A stretch of DNA of 64,000 nucleotides from Shinisaurus crocodilurus (Eukaryota; Chordata; Lepidosauria; Squamata; Shinisauridae): positions 205,800,200 through 205,864,199 of the forward strand of contig CM037876.1 of NCBI GenBank assembly GCA_021292165.1. The letters run 5' to 3'. Below the pieces are notes generated by a model, which saw only the letters and a list, made by a program, of their open reading frames with translations, was not told the DNA's origin and ran no database searches. This document shows positions 21,113-33,228 of the stretch, one piece after another; the stretch's first letter is position 1; every line of letters begins with the position of its first letter. A program made the position numbers and the translations under genes.

Positions 21113-22182
21113 AGCAGTTTTGGTGGTGCAATGCTACACCTTTGCTGGGAGGAAACTGTACGTGCCTCTGCCTGCTACAAGATCCAATCCCTCCTGGAAC
21201 TTTGCTTTCCCCCTGCAAAATGTATGGCAGCCTCACCCCACCTCAATAGGAAGCCACCTCATAGTTTGAGAACCACTGCCTTAAAAGACAAATAAGCACA
21301 CTGAAATAGTTTTTAAAAAAATAAAAATAAATCTAAAGACAAAGCTAAGTGACATTGAGCTTCCCTTCAGTGTCTATTTCTCTAAAGCAGGGCTCTCCAA
21401 CCTTGGGTCCCCAGATGTTGCTGGACTACAGCTCCCAGAATCCCTTGCCATTAGCCATGCTGGTTGGGTATGCTGGGAGCTGTAGGCCAGCAACATCTGG
21501 GGACCCAAGGTTGGAGAGCCCTGCTCTAAAGCTACAAACACAAAACATCTTCAGGTGGTCACAGGGGGAGGTGATCAGAAGGACAGAGTGACCAGTGACA
21601 GAGTGACAGAAGGACAGTGTCAAAAGGAATAAAGAACCATATTCCATCTTATTATGTTTGTTGGTGGGGCAGCAGGGGCTGTCCAACATGTTTTGCCTAT
21701 CAGAGGAGGGACACATGAACAGGAAGGACCTCTTCTCACCTTTTGGGGGGCTAGGAGATGGACTAGCAAAGTGTTAATTAACAAGGAGATGGCTTTAGCT
21801 ACCTCTGGAAGGCTTGATACAACAGAAGGCTTCCTGTTTTGTGCACCTGGAAGCCCCAGGAAAGACATGTGTTATTCCAAGTGGGTACGGATGTCAGCAT
21901 CCTGGTTGGAGATGTTTGTAGCATTAGAGAAATAGACACTGAAGGGAAGCTCAGTGTCTTAGCTTTATCTTTAGATTATTATTTAAAAAAAAAAAAACTA
22001 TTTCAGTGTGCTTATTTGTCTTTTATACCAGTGGTTCTCAAACTATGCTACTGAGGTGGGCAGGGTGCAATACATTTTGCAGGGGGAAAGCAAAGTTCCA
22101 GGAGGGATTGGATCCTGTAGCAGACAGAGCCACATACAGTTTCCTCCCAGCAAAGGTGTAGCATTGCACCACCAAAACTGCT
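21113..22182. repeat. 1.07-kb palindrome with MITE in left arm
   Basis: The left arm (21113-21385, continuing past a MITE at about 21531-21550) and the right arm (about 21906-22182) are inverted copies at roughly 90% identity by eye. Landmarks are AGCAGTTTTGGTGGTGCAAT at the left edge and its complement at the right, and CAGTGGTTCTCAAACTATG in the right arm with its complement in the left. The unpaired centre is about 350 bp. The right-arm TIR-like sequence suggests that a hAT end was included in the duplicated segment. Confidence 0.8.
21388..21523. mobile_element. 136-bp palindromic hAT MITE
   Basis: Terminal repeats CAGGGCTCTCCAACC, with the whole element nearly a hairpin and an 8-bp target duplication CTCTAAAG (21380-21387 and 21524-21531). 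It interrupts the left arm of the larger palindrome, so it inserted after that palindrome formed. It is a variant of the abundant squamate-type MITE carrying ACTACAACTCCCA. Confidence 0.9.
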
Positions 22183-24340
22183 ATGTTTACCACTGAAGCT
22201 GCAGAGAGGTAGGGAACATAATGGAGCTTTTAATCATAGCAGCTCCTGCTGCTGCTGCCTTCTGCTCTGACTGCCTGGTTCCCCTTTAATGCCAGTGGTG
22301 GGCTACTGCCCCTGCCCACAAATAACTATGGTGTACTGAAACAACCCAGGGTTATTTACCATGGTTTGAAGTTAGCTTGTTTAAATAAAGCATCATTAAC
22401 ACTAACTACAGTTTGTCACATGACAAACCAGGGCTAGGAAATGGAAGGAAATGTTTCCAATCTCCTCATGGCTATACCAGAGGAAGGTGAAATACAATTA
22501 AATCCTTCCACTGATGGAAGCAGGGAGGGGATAGTTCCCCCTGTGCATCCTCAAAATCTGCTCTGGAGAGTTGGGGGACTCTCTAGAGCAGATTTAAGGA
22601 AAGTGCAGTGGGGTGGAGAGGAGGAGAAAGTCCTCTTGCACAATGTTGGATTTCCACCTGGAATCAACAATGTTGCATTTGCTAACTATTAAGCAAGATA
22701 ACTTTGTCAGCATGGATGATTTGTTACAACATACACATGGAATGTTACAATTTTAAAAAGCCAACATGGAAACTGTAAATTCCAAACTGTAAATTACAAG
22801 TGAGGCTCTAAAACAAAATGTTGCAGAGTAAAGCACTTCTGTTCAAGGTTCCAACCACTCCATTCCATTTCCCCTTCCCACAATTTTCCTCCCCACCCCA
22901 TCAGTCAGTCAGCTTTCTGACTGGTTTTGTGTGTGTGTGAGAGAGTGGGGATGGATACACTGGTGCCCAATCTCATCTACATTACATTAAAAAATTATTT
23001 TCTACATTTTTTTAAATGTCAGATCATTTTAAAATTATTGTTAATGAGGCTGTTGGGTCTCCAAGATGAGAGAGAAGGGTTGAACATGACAACAGGAGAA
23101 AGATGAACCCCTTGAGTTTTCCGCCTCCCCCCCCCACACACACACATACACATACACATGTACCCAGTATAAACCATTGTTCAGATTGGCTGCTTCCTGG
23201 AGAGCCATCAGAATCAGATATGCTGGGATAGGAAATCCTTCACGGAATTTTTCACCTCAGTGTTCTTCCTCACAGACTCCTCTCCATCTTCTTACTTCTG
23301 GACTAAGGCTAGAAACCTTAGTTTATTTATTGACACCCATGTTACATTGCTAAGTACTAATAATGGGGGGAAATGAAAGTTTTTCTCCCCACTTTTCCCA
23401 CTTCTTACTAACATTATTTATATCTTGCAGATATTTTTTCTGGCATTTCATTTATTGTACCACTCGATTGCAAATGGTAGGGGAAAACATCCTGCTGTTC
23501 TTTACAATTCCATTAGAAGGGAGGTGTCCCTGAATGTGTCTCTTAGGTTTATTTAATGCTTTTCAGCCTCACTCCTGATAAGGAAGCCAAGCCCAATAGA
23601 TCCCTTCCTCTTCCTGTCATTTCACTCTGATAACTGCTGAGCAGCCTGGGCTAGCAGCAGCATCTTGCTAGCTTTTACAGCCTTTTCCCCATGGAATCTG
23701 AATGGTTCATTTTGGTTTGAATTGATAGCCAAATATCATTTGCAAGTCAATATTGAAGAGAACTAAAAGGGTAGGTGGAATTGACTGCCTATTAATGGAA
23801 AATAAAACTGCACCAAGGCTTTTATTTAAAAAAAGGGGGTGGGAAAAGCCTTGCCTGTTAATGTGACTAAGAAAGACAGCTCTTTTAAGAGGAGCATGGG
23901 GCCTATTTCCAGGTCAAATATACATGAATACATCACATCTCTCTTAACTTCAAAAGAATTTGGATCAGGCCCTTTAAACATTACTGCCCAGCCTTATTCT
24001 TCACCTTATTTTAGGATCTTAGTTTCTGCTAAGTTTCATTTACAATATTTTTCAGATCCTATTTTATTTTGATGTCAGGTCATTTTCCTACTAAGTCTTG
24101 TCATTCTCTGCCTTCATAGCCTCCTTTTGCATGTTACATTGTATACTTGCATCTTAAGACCTGTATCTTAATATGTATGCAAGTGTAACTTAATCATGAA
24201 TATTTGTAAGCCTGTTTTACTTTAGAGGTGTGCATTCAGAAACCCCCCTGAAATTAGCCCTAGGATATGTTCCTACATGCATGCCCTGTACTCAGTTATT
24301 GCAGAATTTATTTATTGCATACGTAAAATGACCATGACAG
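22183..24340. other. No recognised gene; simple C/CA tract near 23122-23160
   Basis: More than 2 kb of TSPAN32 intron. A poly-C followed by CA repeats lies at about 23122-23160. A short TGTGTGAGAGAG run is near 22930. No exon or confident transposon. Confidence 0.45.
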
Positions 24341-24440
24341 ATTAAACATCGGAAGAGCCTTGCTAGATCAGACCAAGGGTCCATCTAGTCCAATGTCCTG
24401 TTTCCAGCAGTAGCTAATCAGATGCTTCCAGGAAGCCCAA
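24341..24440 (-). mobile_element. CR1/L3-like LINE 3' end fragment
   Basis: Read on the minus strand it matches the 3' UTR end of the CR1 copy at 11.7 kb: GGACTAGATGGACCCTTGGTCT on that copy, and the complement of GACCAAGGGTCCATCTAGTCC here. Confidence 0.7.
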
Positions 24441-24499
24441 AAGGAGGGCAAGAAAGAAGCTTTGTCAAAAGCTTTTTGGAAGTCCAAGCACACAATGTC

Positions 24500-24622
24500 T
24501 ACAGCAGCCTTCCAGATGTCTTGGACTTCAACTCCCAGCATTCCTGACCATTGGCCATGCTGACTGGGACTGATGGGAGCTGAAATAAAAAACATCTGGA
24601 GGGCACCACCAGGATGGGGAAA
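24500..24622. mobile_element. Palindromic hAT MITE
   Basis: Contains TTCCAGATGTCTTGGACTTC, then ACTCCCAGCATTCCTGACC and a matching right half with GATGGGAGCTG and CATCTGGAGGGCACCA. This is the same family as at 33475 and 39483. The left tip is lost. Confidence 0.75.
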
Positions 24623-27517
24623 GCTGATCTACAGGATCACCCCAATCCATATATTAGTTAATGCTCACAAAGAACTCCAAAAGGTTGGTGAAGCAGGACT
24701 AATCATTTCCCCTTTCATAATTATTTCCAGCAATTTACTTTGAACAGACTGTCTATAATTTCTTGGACACTCCCCCCACCTCCTGATCCCTTTTTTAAAA
24801 TGGTTGTTTATAGGCTCCCCCCCCCCCCCCAGTCCTCCAGATAACAGGATTATGTCCAGGTTTGCCTCCCTTCTGGTTGGTTCCATTGCCAGCTCTTACA
24901 AGGCATAATCATTTAGCTTTTCTAGAAATTGTGTCTCTTGTTATAACCCAAACATGCATATACCCAACTGACATGTGAGTAGCTGAAGTTGCCCCACCGC
25001 CACCTTCCCTGATTCCTTTCTCCATTTCAAGATCATCCTCACCATTTTGGTCAGGGAAGGCGATAGTATGGACCTGTACTAAATTCCATTTTTAGGGTAT
25101 TTGTATTTCCACCCACAGAGATTCTGTAGAGGAGTTTGCTTCTCATATGTTTTCTCATTTGTTGGACTCTATGTCCTCTTTTAACATACAGAGCTACACT
25201 TCTCCCAATACCTATTTTCCTGTCCTTCTTCATTTGACTTGTTTGCACTTTTCGTAATCTGTGGTACACATTATATTTTAATCCTTTTGCATGATTTAAT
25301 TGCTTCAAGGAATAACAGAAAGCAGAAAAAAGACACTCCTATATCTATACACAACAGAAAATCCCAAGCAGATCTTTACAATGATGGGAAGGGTTACCGA
25401 TCATTCTACTCTGTTATTCCAATACAGTTTTACATTTCCAATGACTCTCAACATTATTGCCATTATGTGCACTCCTTGTTGTATCCACATTGCTTCTGTA
25501 AGTTTACTACATACAGTTAAAACCCACAATTTGATGTACCATTCTCAAGCTCAGAATTTAGGGGAGTTTCCAGTTTCTGGCAGACACAATGTTTATGCTG
25601 TGGTACATATTTTATCTGAGATCCTAGAACAGTGATTTTAAATATCTTCCTCTTCTTTGTACAAAAGGATGCTGCGGTCAAGAGCACCAGTGAGTCTGGT
25701 TCTTTTTCTTTGAATAACATCAACAGAGTGCCTTTTGTCAGCATCTAATTAGACTGGAGTAGAGTAGCAAAACTGTTCTGGTGCATCTCCTTATTCCTTC
25801 CCCAACAACAGTTTATTGGTGATAGACAGCTTTGCAACAAGAAGAAAATTGCACTGCCCCATCCTCTCTAAGGACTCTGTTTGCTAAAGCCAGATGTTGT
25901 AAACATAATTTTGTTATCTTAGGCTGCAATCCTATGTCCACAAACAAGGGAGTATGTGAACTCAATGGGGCTTGCTTCTGAACAGAAATATATAGGATTG
26001 CACTATCAGTTCACTATATGCAATAAGGAAAGTGCTCTCTAACTATAACATCAGATGAACCTTTATAAACTAATCTGGTCACAGAGTTGGAGAAGTCAAC
26101 TTTGGCAGGACTCAAAATTATATTTAATAAATGGTGCAAAAAGCACAGGGCAATTTTTTTTTGGGGGGGGGGTCCTATGTCTGAATTTTTTTACATTTAG
26201 ATTTTTCTTTATTGCATTAGCCATGGGCATTCAATGTGAAAATAAATCCTGTAAGTCAATACAAAAATACAAGAGAGACCACAAACCAAGTAACGCCACA
26301 CCCTTGTTATAGCTCTGATTAACACAATTCTTTATTCCAATTCTCATTATAATCTGTCATGTATAGATACGTGCAATATGCCCTCGTTAACTTTTATGTT
26401 CCCCATGCTCAGTCAATCCTTCTTTCTATGATTTCTGTTATGTTTTCAGCATAATTAGTTTGTGAGCTTTGTGGACAAGGGAGTATGTATCCTATGGTTT
26501 GTAATATACCAACTTCGTCACGTTTGGGTTGGATCCAGACCCAGGGTGCAATATTATGCATGTTTAGGCAGAAAAAGTCCTACAAGTCCCAGATGTAATT
26601 GTTTACATCTTTCTTGTCATGTCTGAAGTGCCTCTCAGATGCTGTTACTCATAAAACAAAATACCTTTGTTGCAGAAAACACAGAAGCTGTATAGTTCTG
26701 GTCTACTGGGTGGAGGAAGTAGTACAGAGGCCATAAAAAAGATAAATTGAGGAGTAGGGACTGATTAAGGGGAAGAGCTTCATTACTAGATTCTGGCTGT
26801 TTAGGTCTGTGCCATGGGAAGGGACTTTAAAAAAAAATTATTCCTTCAACCATCACTTTCAAGCAGTAGCATCTCATGTATTCTTGGAATGATGCCACAC
26901 ACAGTCTCACAAAATGGTTTGGTATTAAAACAAAGATTTTAGAATTGCTATAAAGTCAATAGAATTTCTTGCATTTATGTTCATGGCCTTTTGATCAGAT
27001 ACTTATTAGGCCTCTCCTCCGTTCTAATGCACTGCTATTGGATAGTTTCCCATCAAGTGGCTGACCCAACCAAGATGAAAGTAATAATACATCCCAACTC
27101 CTATTTCATTTTCTAGTACATTTACTGACTTTATTTTAGCAGAATGTTCCTGTCCTATGCTTTATTATTTAATATGTGTTAGTTTCCTTTCTCTTAAAAT
27201 ATTCAAGGTAATAATCAAAATCAACTGAAAAACATAAAAATAGAAAAGCATACAAATAAAACAAGATGTGTAAAAATAGTTTCAAATGATAAAAGTCAAT
27301 GACTGTGTAATCCTCCACCACCCAACACCATCTTAGAATGCCCAAGAAAACAAACAAATTTTTTTTATATATATATACATTGCCTAAAATTGAGTAACAA
27401 GTCAACTTCCCACACTGGGAGTTTTGTAAGTGCCAGCACTGGGAAGTTTGTCCATCTTCTGTCAGGAATATTGTAGGACCGTTCAAGCCAGTGGCCACTC
27501 TACAACTGAAGATGGCT

Positions 27518-27518
<1 letters not shown>
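24623..27518. other. Intronic; short MITE remnants only
   Basis: A 14-bp poly-C lies near 24817. Remnants of small palindromic elements with TGCAATCCTATG and TAGGATTGCA ends lie at about 25924-26010. A GGGTGCAATATTATGCATG-type fragment lies at about 26543-26606. A poly-G run is near 26162. No exon was found. Confidence 0.45.

Positions 27519-27549
<31 letters not shown>
27519..27549. repeat. (CA)n microsatellite
   Basis: About 15 CA units followed by a short AG run. Confidence 0.9.
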
Positions 27550-27552
<3 letters not shown>

Positions 27553-27654
27553 AGAGATTGTAAATGAATGGTTGTTGGTACGCCTGGGGAAGAAACACTC
27601 TTGCTCAGTGTGACTTCTGCAAAGGAAGCCCTACCTCACTTAACATAACATTTA

Positions 27655-28680
27655 GGAACTTAGGAATTCTTTGAGAGTGTCAAGACCATGTGGATAGGGC
27701 TGATCTAGAAGACATTTATATACTTGAGCTTCCAAAAAGCTTTCAGCAGTCCCTCATGAAGGCTGCAAAATCCATTTAGGGCCAAACTACCCGTCACGAT
27801 GGAGATGTATGAATGGATCTCTGTTTCTTGATGATGATATTTTTCAAATCACAACCATTGTGGTGACTGGGAGCTCATATTGATTCTGTGGCACAGCTAG
27901 AGGGGAATTATAAGCCTTTCCCCTCACACTTAAAGCAAGTTAAACTTGCTTTAAGTTTAAGATAGAGGGGGGAAATGTGGACATAATTTTTGTGCCTAAA
28001 CATTTTCCTTTGCACAACTGATAGCCATCTCAGGCAGGTGATCTTGATTGGGGAATCAGTGCAGAGGAAAAGGGCTGGCTTCTCTCCCCCCCCATATCAC
28101 AGCTTCAATCCAAACTGCCCCCCCACCCCACTGCTTACTATATAAAAGGAAAAAGACCAGTGATGGAATTCCCACATGTTGTTTATCCCTTTGTGGTTAT
28201 GGGGAAAGAGGATGGGTCCCCTTAGAGTTGGTAACTGGTTAAAGAACAAGACAGAGTAAATGGACAGTTCTCGAAATGAAGTAGAAAGTGAGGTTCCCCA
28301 AGAATCTGTATTGGGACCAGTGCTTTTTAATTTGTTTATACATGGATCTGGAGTCAGGGATCAGCAGAGAGAGGCACAAGGTTGCAGAGGACACCAAATT
28401 ATTAAGGATATTGAAAACTCAACCCAATGAGGAAAGGCTAAAGCACTTGGGGCCTTTAGCTTTAGAAGAAAAGATGACTGGAAGAGAACATGTTAGAGGT
28501 TTATAGAAAGTATACATGATTTGGAGAAAGTAGAGAGAGAGAGTAATTTTTTTCTCCTCTCATAATACTATACTTTGGGGTCACCCAGTGAAATTGATTG
28601 GCAGTGTTTGTTTTTTCACACAATGTGTAGTTAACATAATGAAGATAGGGTGATAGCTATTAGCTTAGGTGGCTAAAGAG
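27655..28680 (+). mobile_element. CR1-type LINE, degenerate, interrupted
   Basis: It has the same order of blocks as the CR1 copy at 10.66 kb. At 27660-27775 is TTCTTTGAGAGTGTCAAGACC and the FQKAF-like motif region. From 28230 on come the GVPQ-like and FADD-like regions (GACACCAAATTATTAAGG near 28390) and the CTCTCATAATACTA block. About 450 bp at 27780-28230 is unrelated and probably an insertion starting GGGCCAAACTAC. That motif also starts a segment near 41184. No open frame survives. Confidence 0.7.
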
Positions 28681-28686
28681 GGTTTA

Positions 28687-28775
28687 GACCAGCCTTCTCC
28701 AACCTGGTGCCCTCTAGATGTGTTGGACTGCAACTCCCATCATTCCCAGCCAGCATGGCCAATGGCTACTGAATA
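28687..28775 (+). mobile_element. Half-copy of palindromic hAT MITE
   Basis: Left half only: CAGCCTTCTCCAACCTGGTG, then GATGTGTTGGACTGCAACTC and CAGCATGGCCAATGGC. The mirror half is missing. Confidence 0.75.
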
Positions 28776-29519
28776 CTAGTTGCTGACCATGCCCAATACA
28801 ATTGGCATCAGCTGCTGAAACAACGGCCTCAGGACAACTTACAGTGGCAATTCAATAAGAAGTGAATTGTGATTTTTTGAAAAACAATAACATAGCAGTC
28901 TGCCCTCATTCTAAATAACCATGGTTTGCTGACATTGTTGGAGCAGCAGACACAATGCTAGTTTGTATGCTATAATCTTGTTCCCAGTGGCAGCTTTCTT
29001 TTATTATTATTGCATCTGGCTTTTGATTCTTGCCTCATTTTCCACCTGACCTTTTATTCACATATGGGCAATTTCCCTGGCTTCCGAACAATACCTGCTG
29101 CGTTACTGATTGTATTGCCTGTTACCATCAAATCCACTCTGGGAAGATTATTGGTACTCCACATGTTAGGCCCAATGGATCAGTCAGTGAAAATGCAGTT
29201 GTCAGCTGTTCACTCACACAGATGTGTATGAAACAATACCCATGCTGAGGAAATTCTGTTTGTCTCTACCATGATGATGATGATGTTGATAATGGAGTTA
29301 CTAGTACGAAAGCTAAAATGTCCCTTGACAACAAAATGGCTTCCCAGCTCCCATTCATTCTTATTCCCCATTGAATCATTTGGAACCCCCTTAATGGGAT
29401 ACATGGAAATTACTCCTGATAAAAGTGATTATGGTCAAGCTAAAGTAATCTCACTTCTGTATTTGTTACATATGTGGATCATGAAGAGGTAAGATTTTTT
29501 TCAATGGTGGGTCCCTCTA
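28776..29519. other. No recognised feature
   Basis: Intronic. A (ATG)n run of about six units lies near 29271. No exon. Confidence 0.4.
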
Positions 29520-29835
29520 AAGCTCAGAATTCCATGCCCGGGGGCAAAATCTGGCCCTCCTGGGTCCCAGTCTGGCCCTCTGGAGTTCCCATATAGCCAC
29601 ACCCCTTTCCCCCAAACATGGATCGTTTGGTGACTTCTCGGCTTTTGTGCAGTTTTCTCCCCATTCTGAAAGGTTGAAATGCCTCTCTGAAGGCTTAGTG
29701 ACTGGAAGTGAGAGAATTTTAAACTAAAATATGCTGATATTTTTGGCCCTGTCCATGCCCTTTTTGCCTTTGGCCCTGTCCACCACTGGAATGCAGCCCC
29801 CCCTTCTCCAAAATGAAATTCAACCCTCAGGCCAG
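29520..29835 (+). mobile_element. hAT-type MITE, same family as 59646
   Basis: It shares in order the CCATTCTGAAAGGTTGAAATG, GCCTCTCTGAAGG, GGCCCTGTCCA and GAAATTCAACCCTCAGGC blocks with the copies at 54676 and 59646. Its right end abuts the foldback MITE that starts at 29838. Confidence 0.65.
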
Positions 29836-29837
29836 AG

Positions 29838-30030
29838 GAGGCTGGTAACGCCTATGTCAGTGGGGCTCCTCATCCATTCCAGCTTTTATTCTGAGCTTCA
29901 TAGGAGCTATCCATGGTGCTGTAATCCATCCCCAAAATAGGTTCACCACCATGGTTAGCTCCTAGAAAGCTCAGAATAAAAGCTGCAACAGACGAGGAGC
30001 CCCACTGACATAGGAGTCCCCAGCCTCCCC
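29838..30030. mobile_element. Foldback MITE, second copy of the 13.2-kb family
   Basis: Inverted arms: GAGGCTGGTAACGCC with GTCAGTGGGGCTCCTC on the left, GAGGAGCCCCACTGAC on the right, and GGAGCTATCCATGGTG against CACCATGGTTAGCTCC. The centre is again ATCCATCCCCAAAATAGG. Confidence 0.8.
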
Positions 30031-31017
30031 TGCCTCAGTCTGAAAGAGTTTCATCACCCCTGCTACAAAGGGCAGAGCCCAGGGGTAAGCATGATCCCTT
30101 GCAGGAATGGGCACAGACCAGCAAGCAGTGGCAAGGCAGGCAGAAGAGGAGCCATGGGAAAAGGAGGCAGGTAGAGTCCAAAGGCCAGGCATCACATGGC
30201 TCCATTACGTTCAGATCTCTCCCTCCTGTCCCTGTCCCTTGAACAGCAAGTTCAAGCAGCCCAGGCCTTCCAGCAGGACTTCCACTGTTGTGATGGTACA
30301 AAGAAGCACCCGCATTGTTCAGATACCTGCTTTTCTGGCTCCTCATCCATTTAGCATACAAGGGTCAAACCAAGGACACAGGAAGCTAATATATCTACAT
30401 GTACTATAACATGAATCTGGTCAGGAACTCTGACTAAATGCTTGGACCGAAGAGCTGGAGAGTGTGGTATACTGAATATATCTTATTCCGGGTCCTGTAA
30501 TGAAAAAGTCCAGGTTTCCTGTGATACTTACCTACAGGGTTTGGGTCCTACTGGGTGTGGCTGTTTCATCTTTCTGTGTGCATGTTGGAGCATGAGGAAG
30601 TCTGCATAAGCTGCTGTACTTTGCTACCAGAAGGTTGTGTTTCCATAGCTTATTCTTAATCAAAAGGAAACTATTTATCAACCTACCTGTCTCTGCTGAG
30701 TGCTGACCTGAGAGCAGGACCTACAAGGGGATGGAAGTCTAAGTATGTATTCCACCTCTGGAAACCACACAGCAAAGAGGAAATATTATAGAGAGGAAAC
30801 TGATTCTATAAGAGGTCATCATCCATCATTAGTGTCTAGGAGTTACCTGACCCCTCACTCACCTGTGTGAGGTTCTCACACCCAAGTGCAGACAGGTATC
30901 TGGAAGGTGGGCATGACAAAGGATGGATACACAAACAGATAATGGCTGGGTGAAAGCCAGTAGCTTGGTGTGCAGAGGGAAAAGCCTTCCCCACCATGGG
31001 CAGAGCAATCCTATGGC
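30031..31017. other. No recognised feature
   Basis: Intronic. Short overlapping frames near 30035-30409 have no domain and no splice context. Confidence 0.4.
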
Positions 31018-31041
31018 CATCATCATCATCATCATCATCAT
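31018..31041. repeat. (CAT)n microsatellite
   Basis: Eight CAT units adjoin the 3' end of an L2-like fragment, probably its tail. Confidence 0.85.
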
Positions 31042-31130
31042 ATTTCATTTCATATCTGTACCACCCAATAGCCAAAGCTTTCTGGGCAGCTCATAAAAAT
31101 TCATTAAAAAAACAAACCACAATACAATAA
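31042..31130 (-). mobile_element. L2-like LINE 3' end
   Basis: Complement of the CGCCCAGAGAGCTTTGGCTATTGGG-type module (ACCACCCAATAGCCAAAGCT here), next to the (CAT)n run. Confidence 0.6.
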
Positions 31131-31740
31131 AACAGCATAAAAATTTCAATATACAAAAATTAAAAACAATTTAAACAATCTGAGCAGCTAAAACATTTTT
31201 TAAAATCAGCCATCTAAGTGCTTTGCAGAGTGAGTGGAGTGCGGAGGTGACCTTTGCCTCTTCATTCCTCCTGCTCTGCATAGGATGCCTGTCATCCTCC
31301 AAGTTTGGATGGTTACGTGTATCCCCATAGGATTGTGCCCTGAGTTGCTCTAAGTGAGTATGTAACTGGGCCAGAGAGTCTTTATATTTGCCAGTGGCAC
31401 CAGATTGGCCCTCCAGTATCACCAGACTTCCCATGCCAGGAGGACTAAGTTATGTGAGTTTCCAACCAAGAAGTTCCTGCAGTTCCTCTTTCTGGCCCAG
31501 GAGTGTAGGTCACAGGGAATCGTGGTGATGTAACCCATGCCAGATCTGCAGGGAAGCTGGTTTTGAGCCCTGCAGTACCTGGTGCCCTGATGCAACCTCC
31601 ATCTGAAGCAGACCAAGTTCTCAATAGCATAAGACCCTTTTACAGGGACTACAGACTGCTGCAGCACTTCACAAGTATAATGGATACAGTAGGGGAGGTA
31701 CACACATGAACTCTCCTCATGTGCTCACCCAACACGTGAG
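31131..31740. other. No recognised feature
   Basis: Short frames on the minus strand at 31171-31703 have no recognisable domain. Confidence 0.4.
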
Positions 31741-31943
31741 GTGGTCATGGGGCCACACTGACTAGCCACACCGAATCAGGCCCCCACCAGCCATGATCTC
31801 AGTTGCAGTGAGAATGGGCCCGATGCACATACAGGTGATGTGTGTTTCCCCCTCAAAGGAAAGGAGGAACCCTACGCATCTACATCTGGGCCCATTCTCA
31901 CTGCAGCTGAAGTTGTGGGACTAGCCAGTGTGATCCTGCACCT
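31741..31943. mobile_element. Foldback MITE
   Basis: The inner inverted pair is CAGTTGCAGTGAGAATGGGC (31800) against GCCCATTCTCACTGCAGCTG (ending 31911). The outer pair is CACACTGACTAGCC against GGACTAGCCAGTGTG. A T-rich run follows at 31943. Confidence 0.75.
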
Positions 31944-32480
31944 TTTTTTTTTTTTTTTATGTCAGAGGTGGTTGTGTGTGTACCACCATCACCCCAGCAT
32001 TGCAGTGATGCAGATTAAGAGCAGAAGTACGTGCTACATGCATATATGTGTAACAAAAGCCCACAAGGTTTTCTGGAGCGGAACTGTTCTCTCTCCTACC
32101 TGTCTCAGAAATAGCAGAGAAAAATGACAGGAGATGGCTGCTTAACCCATTTCTGCCTGCTGCTGCTTCACCTCACATTCTCTTCTCTCCCCACCCCCGT
32201 CTCTTTTCATCCTGTGGGGTTTAAAATGTGTGTTTGTGTGAGGGTAAACACGCCTGGAATTCCACAGGGGTACAATTTGCAACAGTGATGTGATGGGCAG
32301 GAAAAGGGCTGCACATCCATATGCACCTCTGCTCAAAATTGCCCTCTGCCAAAATGACTTTTGTGAAGGACTGCCGCCGGTCCTTTTGCACGAGTTCAGG
32401 AGTTAACAGGTTAACCGGCACCAAAATAACTCCCCTTAAGTGGTCCCCAGTTGAACTAAAGGCAACCGCTTTCAATAGGC
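31944..32480. other. No recognised feature
   Basis: Begins with an 18-base T run. Otherwise unremarkable intron. Confidence 0.4.
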
Positions 32481-33180
32481 ACTGAGCGAAAGCTTACAGC
32501 AGGCAGGCAGAGATTTGTTTATAACACCTTTCATTGAACGTAGCGAAGCATTCAGATAAGAACTTCACCGTAAACAAGAACAGTCTATAAAACCTAGGAG
32601 CATGCAGCTCCAATACACATTCAGCCTAAAGGAGACTTGCAGAAAAAACACAGACAGTATTGAAATCAGAGAACCTGAATTTCCTAGAAAGAGTATCACC
32701 GTAAGTTGCTCTAACTTACAGCCAGTTACCGAGCGTCCTGCTCGGGGTTGCGAGGCTTCATCCCAACCGGAGTCACGGACCGGTTCCGTGCAGTCCTGCA
32801 CCTTGCTTCCAACAACCTATTGGGGCTTCAGTGACCCTTTTTACCCCCTCTCTCGCTCCCCGCTCCCCTTCAGCTGACAGGCTGAACCGGCTTTTCCTCG
32901 CAGGATCCTGGCGCCCCTCGAGTGCTTGAGGGTACTTGGCAGCTCTTTGAGACTGCTGTGGGATCCTGCCGCCCTTCGGGTGCTTGAGGGTGTTTGGCAG
33001 CTCTTTGAGACTGCTGTGGGGGGAACCATTGGGGTGTATGCAGATGTGTCCCATTGAGATGAATGCAAATGTAGGTTGATGCAAATGACTGCTCGGAACT
33101 GAACTGCCTCTGCCCTAGGCAGAGATTATGCAGGTGACGGTGTGGGTGTGTGGGTGTCTGGGTCCGCTTTCTCTCCACAA
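32481..33180. other. Unassigned CpG-richer block
   Basis: Several CpGs, a TATAAAA at about 32586, a GTAAGT-like site at 32700 and a GC-rich 32740-33000 core. No open frame with a recognisable domain. It could be an intronic regulatory block or an old retroelement 5' region. It contains a 58-bp tandem duplication. Confidence 0.3.
32903..33018. repeat. 58-bp tandem duplication
   Basis: Two units starting GGATCCTG at 32903 and 32961. Both contain GGCAGCTCTTTGAGACTGCT and differ by a few substitutions. Confidence 0.85.
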
Positions 33181-33228
33181 CTTTTCTCTAGGAAAAACAG
33201 CTGCTGAGTTTTTAGTACATGCCTACAG

